Source: Lacrimispora algidixylanolytica
GTDB lineage: Bacteria > Bacillota > Clostridia > Lachnospirales > Lachnospiraceae
NCBI RefSeq assembly: GCF_003609635.1
Contig: NZ_MCIA01000010.1
Span: forward strand, 51,385-115,384
Length of the DNA stretch: 64,000 bases
Direction of reading: 5' to 3'
A program made the translations under genes and the position numbers. The notes under the pieces are model-generated. The model worked only from the letters and a program-made list of their open reading frames with translations. It was not told where the DNA came from and did not search any database. Shown here piece after piece: positions 14,662 to 23,870 of this stretch; position 1 is the stretch's first letter, and every line of letters begins with the position of its first letter.

Positions 14662-15645
14662 ATGGGTATGACAACAGGCAGAATGAATCAGCTGGTGATA
14701 ATGGTGAACTTATGCAGCAGCGTAGTGGAAGGAATTGAACACCTCATGTCCAACCAGGAAAATAAGCGTTTGAAGGAGGATACTGTCTCCGGATTAATGA
14801 CTCTGGTGGGAAACCTAAAGGAGATGAAGGCAGATAAATCCGTGACCCATGAGACCAGATGGATGGCAGAGATTATAAAAAACTGGCTGTTTGTCTATGA
14901 CCAGGAATTCAAGGACAGACTGTACCGGTGGTATTTTACAACATTGAAAGAAATACGGAACTTAATGGCAGAGGAATTAGAAACTTGTCCAATCTGTTCA
15001 GGTAAAGGGGTTCCCCATTACAGTGCCGTACTCTATATGGAAACAGGAGAGCAGGAAGAAACTGTTTCAAAGCCGGTACGAATCTTTATGAAATGTGAAG
15101 AGTGCGGAAATTATTATCTTGCAAAAGATGAGAGGAATTTTTTAAAGGAATATAAAGAACATAGTAGGACGAAGGCAGGGTGTGAAAGACTTCTTAAGGA
15201 TGTCAGTAGTTTTGCCCCAGAAGGCTCTTTGTTGTTTATTGGAGATAAAAAGAGTCAATTATACAAAGAGGCAGAAAAGACAGGATATACCTTAAAGGCA
15301 ATTACCCTAGAAGAATCTGAGGGTCATAAGGGATATGAGAAATATTCCGTTGTAATCCTGGATCATATTCCAAAGACAAGGGATGTGAGAACCGTCTTAA
15401 CCCGAGCGGCGGAGAGACTGACGGATGATGGAGTCTTGTGGTTTGACGGGCCAGATTTTGAAAAAACGCTTGCTAGTCTAGAGAAAAAAGGAACTCCTAT
15501 CTGGAGACGAGAGGCTTCGGAAGTTTGCTTTACGGAAGAAGGAGTGGATATTTTAGCACAATCTTGTGGGCTATCTATTAAATCCTATCGTCGTGTGGGA
15601 ACGGCCTGGGGGCGTATAGAAGTCATTGCCAAAAAATTAGTCTGA
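14662..15645 (+). CDS. Zinc-ribbon protein with degenerate methyltransferase-like domain
   Basis: A 327-residue protein I cannot name. Residues 1-105 are helical. A four-cysteine zinc ribbon follows (C109-P-I-C112 and C145-E-E-C148). From about 188 on the order of strands mimics a class I methyltransferase: SLLFIGDKKSQLYKEAEKTGY where the SAM loop should be, VVILDHIPKT, LTDDGVLWFDGPD, and a final GRIEVIAKK strand. The glycine-rich SAM motif is missing, so catalysis is doubtful. AAGGAAAGGA precedes the ATG. It is 15 bases upstream of the Fe-S gene and probably acts with it. A redox or nucleic-acid-binding role is only a guess. Confidence 0.55.
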   Translation: MGMTTGRMNQLVIMVNLCSSVVEGIEHLMSNQENKRLKEDTVSGLMTLVGNLKEMKADKSVTHETRWMAEIIKNWLFVYDQEFKDRLYRWYFTTLKEIRNLMAEELETCPICSGKGVPHYSAVLYMETGEQEETVSKPVRIFMKCEECGNYYLAKDERNFLKEYKEHSRTKAGCERLLKDVSSFAPEGSLLFIGDKKSQLYKEAEKTGYTLKAITLEESEGHKGYEKYSVVILDHIPKTRDVRTVLTRAAERLTDDGVLWFDGPDFEKTLASLEKKGTPIWRREASEVCFTEEGVDILAQSCGLSIKSYRRVGTAWGRIEVIAKKLV

Positions 15646-15660
15646 AAGAAGGAATGAGAT

Positions 15661-16953
15661 TTGGGTCATCTGACAACCCGGGATGCTTATTTAAATCTAA
15701 GCGACCGAATTAACTGGTTTACACAAGGGGCGCCAGAGTCAGAGACGCTTTATAAAATTCTTCAGGTTTTGTACACGGAAAAGGAAGCCAAATGGGTATC
15801 CCTTCTTCCGGTACGTCCATTTACGGCGAAAAAAGCCGCTAAAATCTGGGGAACGACAGAATACCGTGCAGAAAAGTATCTGGTGCATTTATGCGAGAAA
15901 GCATTATTAGTGGATTCCTGGCACGATGGAGTACACAAGTTTGTAATGCCACCGCCTATGGCCGGATTCATTGAATTCGCACTGATGAGAACCAGAGGAG
16001 ACATTGATCAGAAATACTTAAGCCAGCTTTACTATCAATACATGCATGTAGAAGAAGACTTTATCAAAGACCTGTTCTTTGCCACGGAGACAAAGCTTGG
16101 ACGAGTCTATGTTCAGGAGCCGGTGCTTACCAATGAAAAGACGAACCATATCCTGGATTATGAAAAGGCCACACATATAATCGAAGAGGCTGAGTACATC
16201 GGTCTTGGACTTTGTTATTGTCGTCATAAGATGTCCCATGCCGATCACCCCTGTGAAATCGATGCTCCCTGGGATGTATGTCTGACCTTTGACAACGTGG
16301 CAAGATCGCTATCGGAACATGGAGACTATACAAAGCTGGTTTCAAAGGCAGAAGCATTAGACGCATTAGAACGTTCTTATGAAAGCAATCTAGTCCAGAT
16401 CGGGGAAAATGTAAGGGAGCGTCCGGCGTTTATGTGCAATTGCTGCGGCTGTTGCTGTGAAGCATTACAGGCGGCCAGGAGATTTAGTCCGATGCAGCCT
16501 GTGGCAACTACTAACTATATCCCTCATATTTCAGCGGAAGGTTGCGTGGGCTGCGGAAAATGTGCCAAAGTATGCCCAGTCCTTGCCATATCTATGGAAG
16601 AAAAGGAAGACGGGAAAAAGCGGGCAGTTCTGGATTCGGAGATTTGCCTCGGCTGTGGAGTTTGTGCCAGAAACTGCAACTTTAAGAGTATTGAGATGAT
16701 GAGAAGGCCAAAGCATATTATTACACCGGTTAACAGTACCCACCGTTTTGTGCTCCAGGCCATTGAAAAGGGAACATTGCAAAATCTGGTATTTGACAAT
16801 CAGGCATTTGCAAATCACAGGGCAATGGCTGCCTTGTTTGCGGCGATTTTAAAGCTTCCACCTTTGAAGCAGGCACTGGCAAGCAAACAGTTGAAATCCA
16901 TTTATCTGGATCGGTTATTATCCCATTCGAATAAAAAGCCTTCAAAAGATTAA
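15661..16953 (+). CDS. 4Fe-4S ferredoxin-type protein with winged-helix-like N-terminus
   Basis: 430 residues, TTG start with AAGGA eight bases upstream. The N-terminus (about 40-110) looks like a winged helix (RPFTAKKAAKIWGTTEYRAEKYLVHLCEKALL). The middle holds an unusual Cys set: CYC (185-187), Cys198, Cys207, and the dense cluster CNCCGCCCE (259-267). The C-terminal part has two classic 4Fe-4S motifs, CVGCGKCAKVCP (295-306) and CLGCGVCARNC (329-339). Such proteins pass electrons or sense redox; the Cys cluster suggests an extra cofactor site. It sits between the zinc-ribbon protein and a GreA paralogue in one operon. Confidence 0.75.
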   Translation: MGHLTTRDAYLNLSDRINWFTQGAPESETLYKILQVLYTEKEAKWVSLLPVRPFTAKKAAKIWGTTEYRAEKYLVHLCEKALLVDSWHDGVHKFVMPPPMAGFIEFALMRTRGDIDQKYLSQLYYQYMHVEEDFIKDLFFATETKLGRVYVQEPVLTNEKTNHILDYEKATHIIEEAEYIGLGLCYCRHKMSHADHPCEIDAPWDVCLTFDNVARSLSEHGDYTKLVSKAEALDALERSYESNLVQIGENVRERPAFMCNCCGCCCEALQAARRFSPMQPVATTNYIPHISAEGCVGCGKCAKVCPVLAISMEEKEDGKKRAVLDSEICLGCGVCARNCNFKSIEMMRRPKHIITPVNSTHRFVLQAIEKGTLQNLVFDNQAFANHRAMAALFAAILKLPPLKQALASKQLKSIYLDRLLSHSNKKPSKD

Positions 16954-16977
16954 TTAAAAGAAAAAGGAAGCGATAAC

Positions 16978-17481
16978 GTGTTTGATAAAATAACGGAAAA
17001 TGATATCGGGAAAATGAAGGAAGAAATACGCAACAGAAAGCTGGTGGTCCGTAAGGAAGCTCTAGAGGCGGTAAAAGAGGCAAGAGCCCATGGTGATCTG
17101 AGCGAAAACTTTGAATACCATGCGGCTAAAAAGGACAAGAACTTAAATGAGAGCCGAATTCGCTATTTAGAGGGCATGATTAAGACAGCTCAGATCATCA
17201 CCGAGGATTCTAAGGAAGATGAAATCGGCCTTTACAATACGGTGGATCTATATTTTGAAGACGATGATGAAGTAGAAACTTATAAACTAGTTACCACGGT
17301 CCGGGGAAACTCCATAAAAGGGCTGATCAGTTCGGAATCGCCTCTTGGTAGGGCTGTTATGGGCCACAAGGTAGGTGACAGGGTTTTTGTTAAGATCAGT
17401 GACAAAGCTGGATATTATGTGGTTGTAAAACGACTAGATAATACGAAAGACGATGGCAGCGATCAGTTAAGAAGCTATTAG
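16978..17481 (+). CDS. GreA/GreB-type transcript cleavage factor, divergent paralogue
   Basis: A 167-residue protein with GTG start, AAAAAGGA upstream. The N-terminal coiled coil keeps the catalytic tip GDLSENFEYHAAK with the acidic pair needed for RNA cleavage in RNA polymerase's secondary channel, and the C-terminal FKBP-like domain ends SSESPLGRAVMGHKVGDRV, as in GreA. The usual first strand (T-x-x-G-x-x-K-L) is replaced by ENDIGKMKEEI, so this is likely a second, divergent copy rather than the housekeeping greA. It lies 24 bases after the Fe-S gene and 19 before the MATE gene. Confidence 0.82.
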   Translation: MFDKITENDIGKMKEEIRNRKLVVRKEALEAVKEARAHGDLSENFEYHAAKKDKNLNESRIRYLEGMIKTAQIITEDSKEDEIGLYNTVDLYFEDDDEVETYKLVTTVRGNSIKGLISSESPLGRAVMGHKVGDRVFVKISDKAGYYVVVKRLDNTKDDGSDQLRSY

Positions 17482-17500
17482 CAGCCCAGAGGATACTATC

Positions 17501-18850
17501 ATGATGAAAGATATGACAAAAGGAAACATCCCCAAACAGCTAATCGGGTTTTCCATTCCTCTGGTTCTTGGCAATTTATTTCAGCTCACCTATAATGCAG
17601 TGGACTCTATTGTAGTGGGGAAATTTGCAGGTGAAAAAGCTCTGGCAGCAGTGGGAACTGGTAATCCAGTGATGAACATAATGATACTTGGCATTACAGG
17701 TATCTGCATCGGAGCTTCCGTTTTAATGAGTGAGTTCTACGGATCAGGAAAATATGACAGGTTAAAGAAAGAGGTTTCCACCATCCTTTTATTTGGCACC
17801 TATTTTTCCCTGGCAGTAGCCATTTTGGGGGCTATATTTAGCGGTAGCATCCTTGGGCTTTTGCAGGTGCCAGAAGAGATTATGAAGGATGCAGTCATCT
17901 ATCTAAGAGTTATATTTCTTGGAATGCCCTTTACCTTTTTTTACAATGCCGTGGCATCAGCTTTAAGGAGTGTTGGAGATTCCAAAACTCCGGTCCGCTT
18001 TTTGGCGTTTGCCTCTGTCTTAAATGCAGTACTTGATCTGCTGCTAGTAGGTGTATTTGGCATGAGTGTTTTTGGCGCCGCCCTTTCTACGATTATTGCA
18101 GAGGCAGCTTCTGCTGTCCTTTGTATCTGGCATGTTTACCGTAAGGTGCCACTTTTACGGCTTGGCAAACAGGATTTTCGTTTGGACCGAGACTTATTAG
18201 GGCTTACGTTGCGACATGGTTCCATTACAGCCTTGCAACAGTCCTGCCAACCCATAGGAAAGCTTTTGATTCAGGGAATGATTAACCCTTTGGGAGTCAG
18301 CACCATTGCTGCATTTAATGCGGTAAACCGGGTGGATGATTTCGCATTTACCCCAGAGCAGAGCATTGCCAGTGGAATGATGACCTTTATCGCTCAAAAC
18401 CGGGGAGCCGGGAATAAGGAGCGAGTAAAGAAAGGGTTCCGTTATGGACTTTTCACCCAGTTTGGTTACTGGGTGATCATTTGTGTTGTGATCTTATTAT
18501 GTAAAGAGCCTGTCATGAGGCTTTTTGTATCTGAGGGTGACACAGGTTTGGTACCTTTGGGCAGCAAGTATCTGGGGCTGATGGCATTTTTTTATCTGAT
18601 GCCTGCATTTACAAACGGTCTGCAGGGATTTTTCCGTGGTATGGGAGATATGTCCATTACCCTTATTTCCACGCTGATTCAGATTTCAGTCAGGGTGGTG
18701 TTTGTATCCTTACTGGTTCCAGTTATGGGACTGACAGGCGTTGCATTCGCTTGTCTGGCTGGTTGGAGTTGTATGTTACTTGTTGAGGTTCCTTATTATT
18801 ACTGGTACAAGAAAAGAAGCAAATTACTACAGGAGAAAACAGATGATTAG
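17501..18850 (+). CDS. MATE family efflux transporter
   Basis: A 449-residue, 12-helix exporter. The N-terminus MTKGNIPKQLIGFSIPLVLGNLFQLTYNAVDSIVVGKF and the AVGTGNPV loop are typical of the NorM/DinF-like MATE branch of Clostridia; the second half repeats the pattern (GSITALQQSCQPIGKLLIQ). It exchanges Na+ or H+ for drugs or metabolites. AGAGGA precedes the start. The stop overlaps the HAD gene's start region by 8 bases. Substrate unknown. Confidence 0.9.
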   Translation: MMKDMTKGNIPKQLIGFSIPLVLGNLFQLTYNAVDSIVVGKFAGEKALAAVGTGNPVMNIMILGITGICIGASVLMSEFYGSGKYDRLKKEVSTILLFGTYFSLAVAILGAIFSGSILGLLQVPEEIMKDAVIYLRVIFLGMPFTFFYNAVASALRSVGDSKTPVRFLAFASVLNAVLDLLLVGVFGMSVFGAALSTIIAEAASAVLCIWHVYRKVPLLRLGKQDFRLDRDLLGLTLRHGSITALQQSCQPIGKLLIQGMINPLGVSTIAAFNAVNRVDDFAFTPEQSIASGMMTFIAQNRGAGNKERVKKGFRYGLFTQFGYWVIICVVILLCKEPVMRLFVSEGDTGLVPLGSKYLGLMAFFYLMPAFTNGLQGFFRGMGDMSITLISTLIQISVRVVFVSLLVPVMGLTGVAFACLAGWSCMLLVEVPYYYWYKKRSKLLQEKTDD

Positions 18851-19454
18851 AAACATTGTATTTGATATGGGAAGAGTGCTTGTTGATTATGAAGGAGATA
18901 AAGTCTGCAAACTTTATATCGAAGACGAGGCAGAGCGGAGAGCGGTAACAGCCACGGTTTTTGATTCCCAGGAATGGCTGCTTTTGGATATGGGCCTCCT
19001 GTCGGAAGAAGAAGCCCTAAAGAGAATGCAGGCTCGTTTACAAACGGATCACGCCAAAGAGATGGCGGCTCTGTGTTTTCATCAATGGCACGAAGTCAAT
19101 ATGAAGCCAAATGAGGAGATGGGTAATGTTGTAAGGGATCTTAAGAACCAGGGCTATGGAATCTATCTTTGTTCCAATGCTTCTGTTAGGCTTCTCACCT
19201 GCTATCAGATGATTCCCGGTATTGAACATTTTGACGGAATTTTGTTTTCCGCAGAGGTGAAATGTATAAAGCCTCAAAAGGAAATGTATGAACACTTCTT
19301 TGAGCGGTTCGATTTAAATCCAGAAGAATGCTTCTTTATCGATGACCTACCAATGAACATAGAGGGAGCCAAAGCCTGCAAAATGGACGGATATTGTTTT
19401 GCAGACGGAGATATTGGTCGCTTGATGGAAGTTTTGTCCCAGCTAAATGCGTAG
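18843..19454 (+). CDS. HAD-superfamily (subfamily IA) phosphatase
   Basis: A 203-residue HAD hydrolase: motif I IVFDMGRVLVDYEGD (the second Asp replaced by a Gly-Arg-Val stretch typical of the IA-v3 group), motif II YLCSNAS, motif III lysine in KCIKPQKEMYEHF, and motif IV CFFIDDLPMNIEGAK. ATG 18843 overlaps the end of the MATE gene by 8 bases and has CAGGAG upstream. It would remove phosphate from a small metabolite or nucleotide; related IA-v3 proteins act on alpha-D-glucose-1-phosphate or FMN. Position gives no further clue. Confidence 0.85.
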   Translation: MIRNIVFDMGRVLVDYEGDKVCKLYIEDEAERRAVTATVFDSQEWLLLDMGLLSEEEALKRMQARLQTDHAKEMAALCFHQWHEVNMKPNEEMGNVVRDLKNQGYGIYLCSNASVRLLTCYQMIPGIEHFDGILFSAEVKCIKPQKEMYEHFFERFDLNPEECFFIDDLPMNIEGAKACKMDGYCFADGDIGRLMEVLSQLNA

Positions 19455-19490
19455 CAGGGGCCCAGGTAAAGCTAAGGAGAAATACATATT

Positions 19491-20375
19491 ATGTACCGGA
19501 TTCAGATAAACCATATGGATTTGGATCAGATCGCAAGGTCTGGTCAATGCTTCCGCTTTGAGAGAAAAGAGGGGCCTTTAGACATCTTTTCCATAGCTGC
19601 AGCTGGGAATTATGTAGAAGCAGTAAAAGAAGAAGACAGCTTTTTGTTTTCCTGCGAGGAAGAGGAATTTCACCGTTTTTGGGCTGGATATTTTGATCTG
19701 GAAGCCGATTACGGAGGCTATAAAAGCCATGTTGATTCTGAAGATGCCTACTTAAAGGAAGCGGTAAAATGGGGCTGGGGCGTGCGGATCTTAAAACAGG
19801 ATCTTTGGGAAATCCTCATCACCTTTTTAATCTCTCAAAATAATAACATTACCCGTATCCGAAACAGCGTGAAAAAGCTTTGCTCCCAGTTTGGAGAAGA
19901 AAAACAGGGAAAGGGTCTTACTCTATTGGCTGATGGTAGTTTTATGGAAGAGGAACGTATTTATCATACATTCCCCTCCCCCCAAGCCTTAAAAGCGGCT
20001 GGTTCTATCGGGCTATCTAGTATGTCCCTTGGTTACCGGGATAAATATATCTTATCCGTAGCGGAATTTGCCAGTGAGCCAGAAGGAAATGCATGGCTGA
20101 TGGAACTTTTAGAGGCGGATTATAATAAAGCTCATGAGATGCTTTTAAAACAGTATGGCATTGGGAAAAAGGTAGCGGATTGTGTCTGTCTCTTTGGTCT
20201 CCATCATGTGGGAGCATTTCCAATCGATACTCATGTAAAGCAGATTTTAGAGAGCCATTATCCTCAGGGGTTCCCCTTGGAGCGGTATCACGGGTATGCA
20301 GGAATCCTGCAACAGTATATGTTCTATTATAAATTAAATCATGTGCAGACAAAAGAGTCTGTTCCATCCCTATAA
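19491..20375 (+). CDS. 8-oxoguanine DNA glycosylase / AP lyase (OGG1-type)
   Basis: A 294-residue base-excision enzyme. It has the OGG N-terminal domain with GQCFRF, then helix-hairpin-helix YGIGKKVADCVCLFGL, where Lys227 aligns with the catalytic Lys249 of human OGG1 (KVADC), and Asp246 in FPIDTHV with Asp268. WEILITFLISQNNNI is the conserved glycosylase helix. It removes 8-oxoguanine from oxidised DNA and nicks the AP site. It lies last in the run from 14662, following the HAD gene by 36 bases. The C-terminus is slightly short but complete. Confidence 0.9.
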   Translation: MYRIQINHMDLDQIARSGQCFRFERKEGPLDIFSIAAAGNYVEAVKEEDSFLFSCEEEEFHRFWAGYFDLEADYGGYKSHVDSEDAYLKEAVKWGWGVRILKQDLWEILITFLISQNNNITRIRNSVKKLCSQFGEEKQGKGLTLLADGSFMEEERIYHTFPSPQALKAAGSIGLSSMSLGYRDKYILSVAEFASEPEGNAWLMELLEADYNKAHEMLLKQYGIGKKVADCVCLFGLHHVGAFPIDTHVKQILESHYPQGFPLERYHGYAGILQQYMFYYKLNHVQTKESVPSL

Positions 20376-20420
20376 ATGCCTGGGCGGCTGTTGCTGCCTG
20401 GGCATTTCTGCGTCTTTTGT
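20374..20420 (+). terminator. Probable terminator hairpin
   Basis: AAATGCCTGGGCGGC (20374-20388) pairs with GCTGCCTGGGCATTT (20393-20407) using three G-U pairs; the T-run after it is weak (CTGCGTCTTTTG). It overlaps the ogg stop codon. Confidence 0.5.
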
Positions 20421-20536
20421 CGAAATAGTTCATACTTTTTACACACAATCAACAAAACTATATCACACATTTTTCACAATTCCCTTTTAATCTAAAGAAG
20501 AGCGCAAAAAGCGAGATAGAACAGGAGGAGAAAGAG

Positions 20537-21613
20537 TTGATTGAAGTCAGAAACCTGGTTAAGGATTACGGCGGACATCTGGCAGTAGACCATCTAAACT
20601 TTACGATTTATGATGGTCAGATCTATGGCTTCTTAGGGCCAAATGGAGCTGGAAAATCCACCACAATGAATATTATGACAGGATACATAGGTGCGACTGA
20701 AGGGGATGTGTTAATCAATGGTCACAACATACTAGAAGAACCTGAGGAAGCGAAAAAGTGCATCGGTTACCTTCCAGAACTTCCGCCATTGTATGTGGAT
20801 ATGACCGTAGAGGAACAGCTCATATTTGCTGCAGAATTAAAAAAGATTCCGAAAAAAGAAAGAACACAAGCAGTCTTGGAGGTCATGGAACTTGCTAAGC
20901 TTACAGACGTGAAAGGTCGTTTGATTCGAAACTTATCAAAGGGCTATCGGCAAAGAGTGGGGCTTGCCCAGGCAGTAATCGGATTTCCGCCTGTCATCGT
21001 ATTAGACGAACCCACCGTAGGACTTGATCCCAAACAGATCATAGAAATCCGGGATACCATTAAGGAACTGGGAAAGAACCATACCGTAATTTTAAGCTCC
21101 CATATCTTATCCGAGGTCAGTGCGGTATGCGACCATATCATGATCATTGACAAAGGGAAACTGATTGCCAGTGACACTCCAGAGAATTTAGAGCGTCAGA
21201 TGGCAGTGGCTTCTGGTATGGAACTTCTTATTAAGGCGTCCAGAGAAGAGGTTGAAGCCACGTTGAAAGCCATTTCCCAGGTAGATACGATCGCTGTCTT
21301 AGAAAGTGGTGAGGAAGGAATCTGTAAGGCATTAGTAAGTTTTCGAAGTGGTGAGGACGAGGAGGAAGAAGATATACGGGAGCGTATCTTCTTTGCTTTT
21401 GCAGATAAGAGATTGCCTATCTTGTCCATGCAGTCTCAAAAGGCTTCTTTGGAGGATGTGTTCCTTGAACTTACAAAAGATGGGGAACCAGCCAGTGTGA
21501 AGGATCTTGATGAGCCAGAGGATATCCAGGAAAACATATCAAAGAAGGATGATGCAATTGGGAGTCATACAGATGCGGAACAAGAAGAAGGAGAGGGGGA
21601 TCAATCAGAATGA
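20537..21613 (+). CDS. ABC transporter ATP-binding protein, GldA-like
   Basis: A 358-residue ATPase: Walker A GPNGAGKST, Q-loop region YLPELPPLY, signature NLSKGYRQRVGLAQA, Walker B VIVLDEPTVGLD and H-loop LSSHIL. The C-terminal ~110 residues, rich in Glu/Asp, are longer than in minimal ABC-2 ATPases. The TTG start is chosen because AGGAGG lies eight bases upstream. It overlaps the permease gene by four bases and heads a four-gene operon (ATPase, permease, GldG-like, DUF4340) resembling the Gld-type ABC systems first named in gliding bacteria. No gliding genes are seen here. Confidence 0.88.
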   Translation: MIEVRNLVKDYGGHLAVDHLNFTIYDGQIYGFLGPNGAGKSTTMNIMTGYIGATEGDVLINGHNILEEPEEAKKCIGYLPELPPLYVDMTVEEQLIFAAELKKIPKKERTQAVLEVMELAKLTDVKGRLIRNLSKGYRQRVGLAQAVIGFPPVIVLDEPTVGLDPKQIIEIRDTIKELGKNHTVILSSHILSEVSAVCDHIMIIDKGKLIASDTPENLERQMAVASGMELLIKASREEVEATLKAISQVDTIAVLESGEEGICKALVSFRSGEDEEEEDIRERIFFAFADKRLPILSMQSQKASLEDVFLELTKDGEPASVKDLDEPEDIQENISKKDDAIGSHTDAEQEEGEGDQSE

Positions 21614-22476
21614 GTGCGATCTATCGAAGAGAACTTAAATCCCATTTCCAGTCCATGACGGGATATGTGTTCATAGCCTTTATGGTGCTGTTTATCGGAA
21701 TTTATTTTATGGCTTATAACATGATGAGCGGCTATCCGTATTTTTCCTATACTCTTTCTGGTATGGTTACCATCATTATGATTGGGATTCCGGTACTTAC
21801 CATGAGAAGTTTTGCAGATGACAGGAAGACGAAGACGGATCAGCTCCTTTTGACCGCCCCTGTGTCTGTTACCAAGGTGGTTTTAGGAAAATACTTTTCC
21901 ATGGTCACTGTATTTCTGGTACCAGTCCTTCTTACCAGTGTGTGCCCCCTTATCATTCAGATGAACGGCACGGCACACCTAAAGGCAGATTATGCCTCTA
22001 TGCTGGCATTCTTTCTTCTTGGCTGTGTTTACATTGCCATTGGTATGTTACTCTCATCTTTGACGGAAAGCCAGATCATTGCGGCTGTCGGGACTTTTGG
22101 AGTCATATTACTTCTGTTGTTATGGCCAAATCTGGTGGGATTTTTACCGTCCAGTGCATCCGCATCTGCCATAGGCTTTTTGATTCTATGGACTCTATAT
22201 GTTAGTATTGTGTACCGTATCACCAGCCATAATCTTCTGGGGATTGGTTTAGAGGCAGCAGGGGTACTTGCGATTGTAGGAATTTTTTTTCTAAAAAGAA
22301 ATCTTCTTGACCGGGCGCTAGTCAATCTTTTGGAGAAAGTATCCATCACCCAGGTATTCCAAAATTTTGCCAGTCATTACATCTTTGACGCAGGCGGTCT
22401 GATTTCTTATATCAGTATTATATTTGTGCTGATATTTTTGACCGTACAGTCCATAGAAAAACGCAGGTGGAGTTAG
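21610..22476 (+). CDS. ABC-2 type permease, GldF-like
   Basis: A 288-residue membrane protein with about six hydrophobic helices, opening IYRRELKSHFQSMTGYVFIAFMV, the common start of GldF/CcmB-like ABC-2 permeases. MRSFADDRKTKTDQLLLTAPVS is the conserved cytoplasmic loop that contacts the ATPase. It overlaps the ATPase stop (ATGA) and is followed by the GldG-like gene after a ribosome binding site laid over its own stop. The exported cargo is unknown. Confidence 0.86.
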   Translation: MSAIYRRELKSHFQSMTGYVFIAFMVLFIGIYFMAYNMMSGYPYFSYTLSGMVTIIMIGIPVLTMRSFADDRKTKTDQLLLTAPVSVTKVVLGKYFSMVTVFLVPVLLTSVCPLIIQMNGTAHLKADYASMLAFFLLGCVYIAIGMLLSSLTESQIIAAVGTFGVILLLLLWPNLVGFLPSSASASAIGFLILWTLYVSIVYRITSHNLLGIGLEAAGVLAIVGIFFLKRNLLDRALVNLLEKVSITQVFQNFASHYIFDAGGLISYISIIFVLIFLTVQSIEKRRWS

Positions 22477-22486
22477 GAGGATGGAA

Positions 22487-23857
22487 ATGACCAGAAAATT
22501 TAAAAAAGGCGGATATACGGCAATTCTTTCCGTCATTGTAATCGCAGCCGTAGTCGTATTGAATATGATTATTGGCCGCCTTCCGGAAAAAGTGCGACAG
22601 TGGGACATGAGCAGCAGTCAGATCTATACCCTAGGAAAGACCACAAATGATCTGGTTAAGGGCCTTGATAAGGACGTGACCATTTATGTAGTGGGCGATC
22701 CTTCTGCTGTGGATAAAAGGATCACCAGCTTTGTAAAACGCTACGAGGATTTATCCTCTCACGTTAAGGTGGAGACCTTGGATTCCGTTCTTCACCCAGA
22801 TCAGGTAAGTAAATTAAAGGCAACGGATGACTCTTTATTTGTTAGCTGTGAAGCTAACAACAAAACAGAAGCAGTTCCATTTAGTAGCATTATAAAAATG
22901 GATCAAGCTTCCTATTATAGTTCCGGTCAGATAAAGGAAACGGAATTTGACGGAGAAGGTCAGCTTACCAGTGCCATTTCCCATGTGACCAATGATGTGG
23001 AAAAAAAGATCTATGTAACGGAAGGTCATAAAGAGGCTACATTTGGAGCAACGGTTTCCGATATGCTGAAGAAATCAAACTTGACGGTAGCTCCTTTAAA
23101 CCTGCTCACAGGAGGCAGCATTCCAAAAGACTGTGAACTTCTTCTTATGAATGCCCCAGAATCGGATTTGGCCGCTGATGAAAAGAAGATGGTCTCTGAT
23201 TATTTAAGTGGTGGCGGAAATGTAATGATTCTTGCAGGATATTCAGAAACGGATCGCCCAAATCTAAACGAGATTATCAATGAATTTGGTCTTAATCTGG
23301 AAAACGGACTTGCCGCTGATACCAAGAACTTTTATCAGAATAACCCTTATTACATCTTCCCTACCTTTCCTGCTGGAAATGAGCTGACACAGGGAACGGA
23401 CGCAAAAAGTGCTTCTTTGGTTCTCCAGTCTGGCGCTATGACTCAGTTAACTACGTTGCCTCAGGGCGTGGAAGTCACTCCATTTATGGAAACAAGTGAG
23501 GGTGGTATGTTGGTAACGGCTGATAAGCAGACAAAAGGTACGTATCTTTTGGGAGCAGTTGCAAAGAAAACAATGGATTCTGGCGCTTCACGTTTGACAG
23601 TCCTTACCACACCATCTTTGATTGATGAGGGCGTAAATACCAGTTTTACTAATTTAAATAACATGAATATTTTCATGAATGCAGTGACTGCAAACTACCC
23701 GGATGTCACGAATGTTTCAATCCCTTCCAAGAGCCTTGATGTGGGATATAACACGGTTACCAAAGGTGGCTTATGGGGCGTAATATTTGTCTTAGTAATT
23801 CCAGCGTTGACCCTTGGTACTGGCCTAGTTATCTGGCTAAAGCGCAGACGACTGTAA
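22487..23857 (+). CDS. GldG-like ABC-system auxiliary protein
   Basis: 456 residues with a membrane helix near the N-terminus (YTAILSVIVIAAVVVLNMII), a large extracellular part beginning WDMSSSQIYTLGKTTNDLVKGLDKDVTIYV (the ABC-type uncharacterised transport/GldG domain), and a C-terminal anchor (GVIFVLVIPALTLGTGLVIWLKRRR). ATG 22487 is preferred to ATG 22481 because TTAGGAGG directly abuts the first, leaving no spacing. It works with the upstream ATPase and permease, as in GldFG systems, but the cargo is not known. Confidence 0.83.
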   Translation: MTRKFKKGGYTAILSVIVIAAVVVLNMIIGRLPEKVRQWDMSSSQIYTLGKTTNDLVKGLDKDVTIYVVGDPSAVDKRITSFVKRYEDLSSHVKVETLDSVLHPDQVSKLKATDDSLFVSCEANNKTEAVPFSSIIKMDQASYYSSGQIKETEFDGEGQLTSAISHVTNDVEKKIYVTEGHKEATFGATVSDMLKKSNLTVAPLNLLTGGSIPKDCELLLMNAPESDLAADEKKMVSDYLSGGGNVMILAGYSETDRPNLNEIINEFGLNLENGLAADTKNFYQNNPYYIFPTFPAGNELTQGTDAKSASLVLQSGAMTQLTTLPQGVEVTPFMETSEGGMLVTADKQTKGTYLLGAVAKKTMDSGASRLTVLTTPSLIDEGVNTSFTNLNNMNIFMNAVTANYPDVTNVSIPSKSLDVGYNTVTKGGLWGVIFVLVIPALTLGTGLVIWLKRRRL

Positions 23858-23870
23858 GAGGAGGGGTAAA

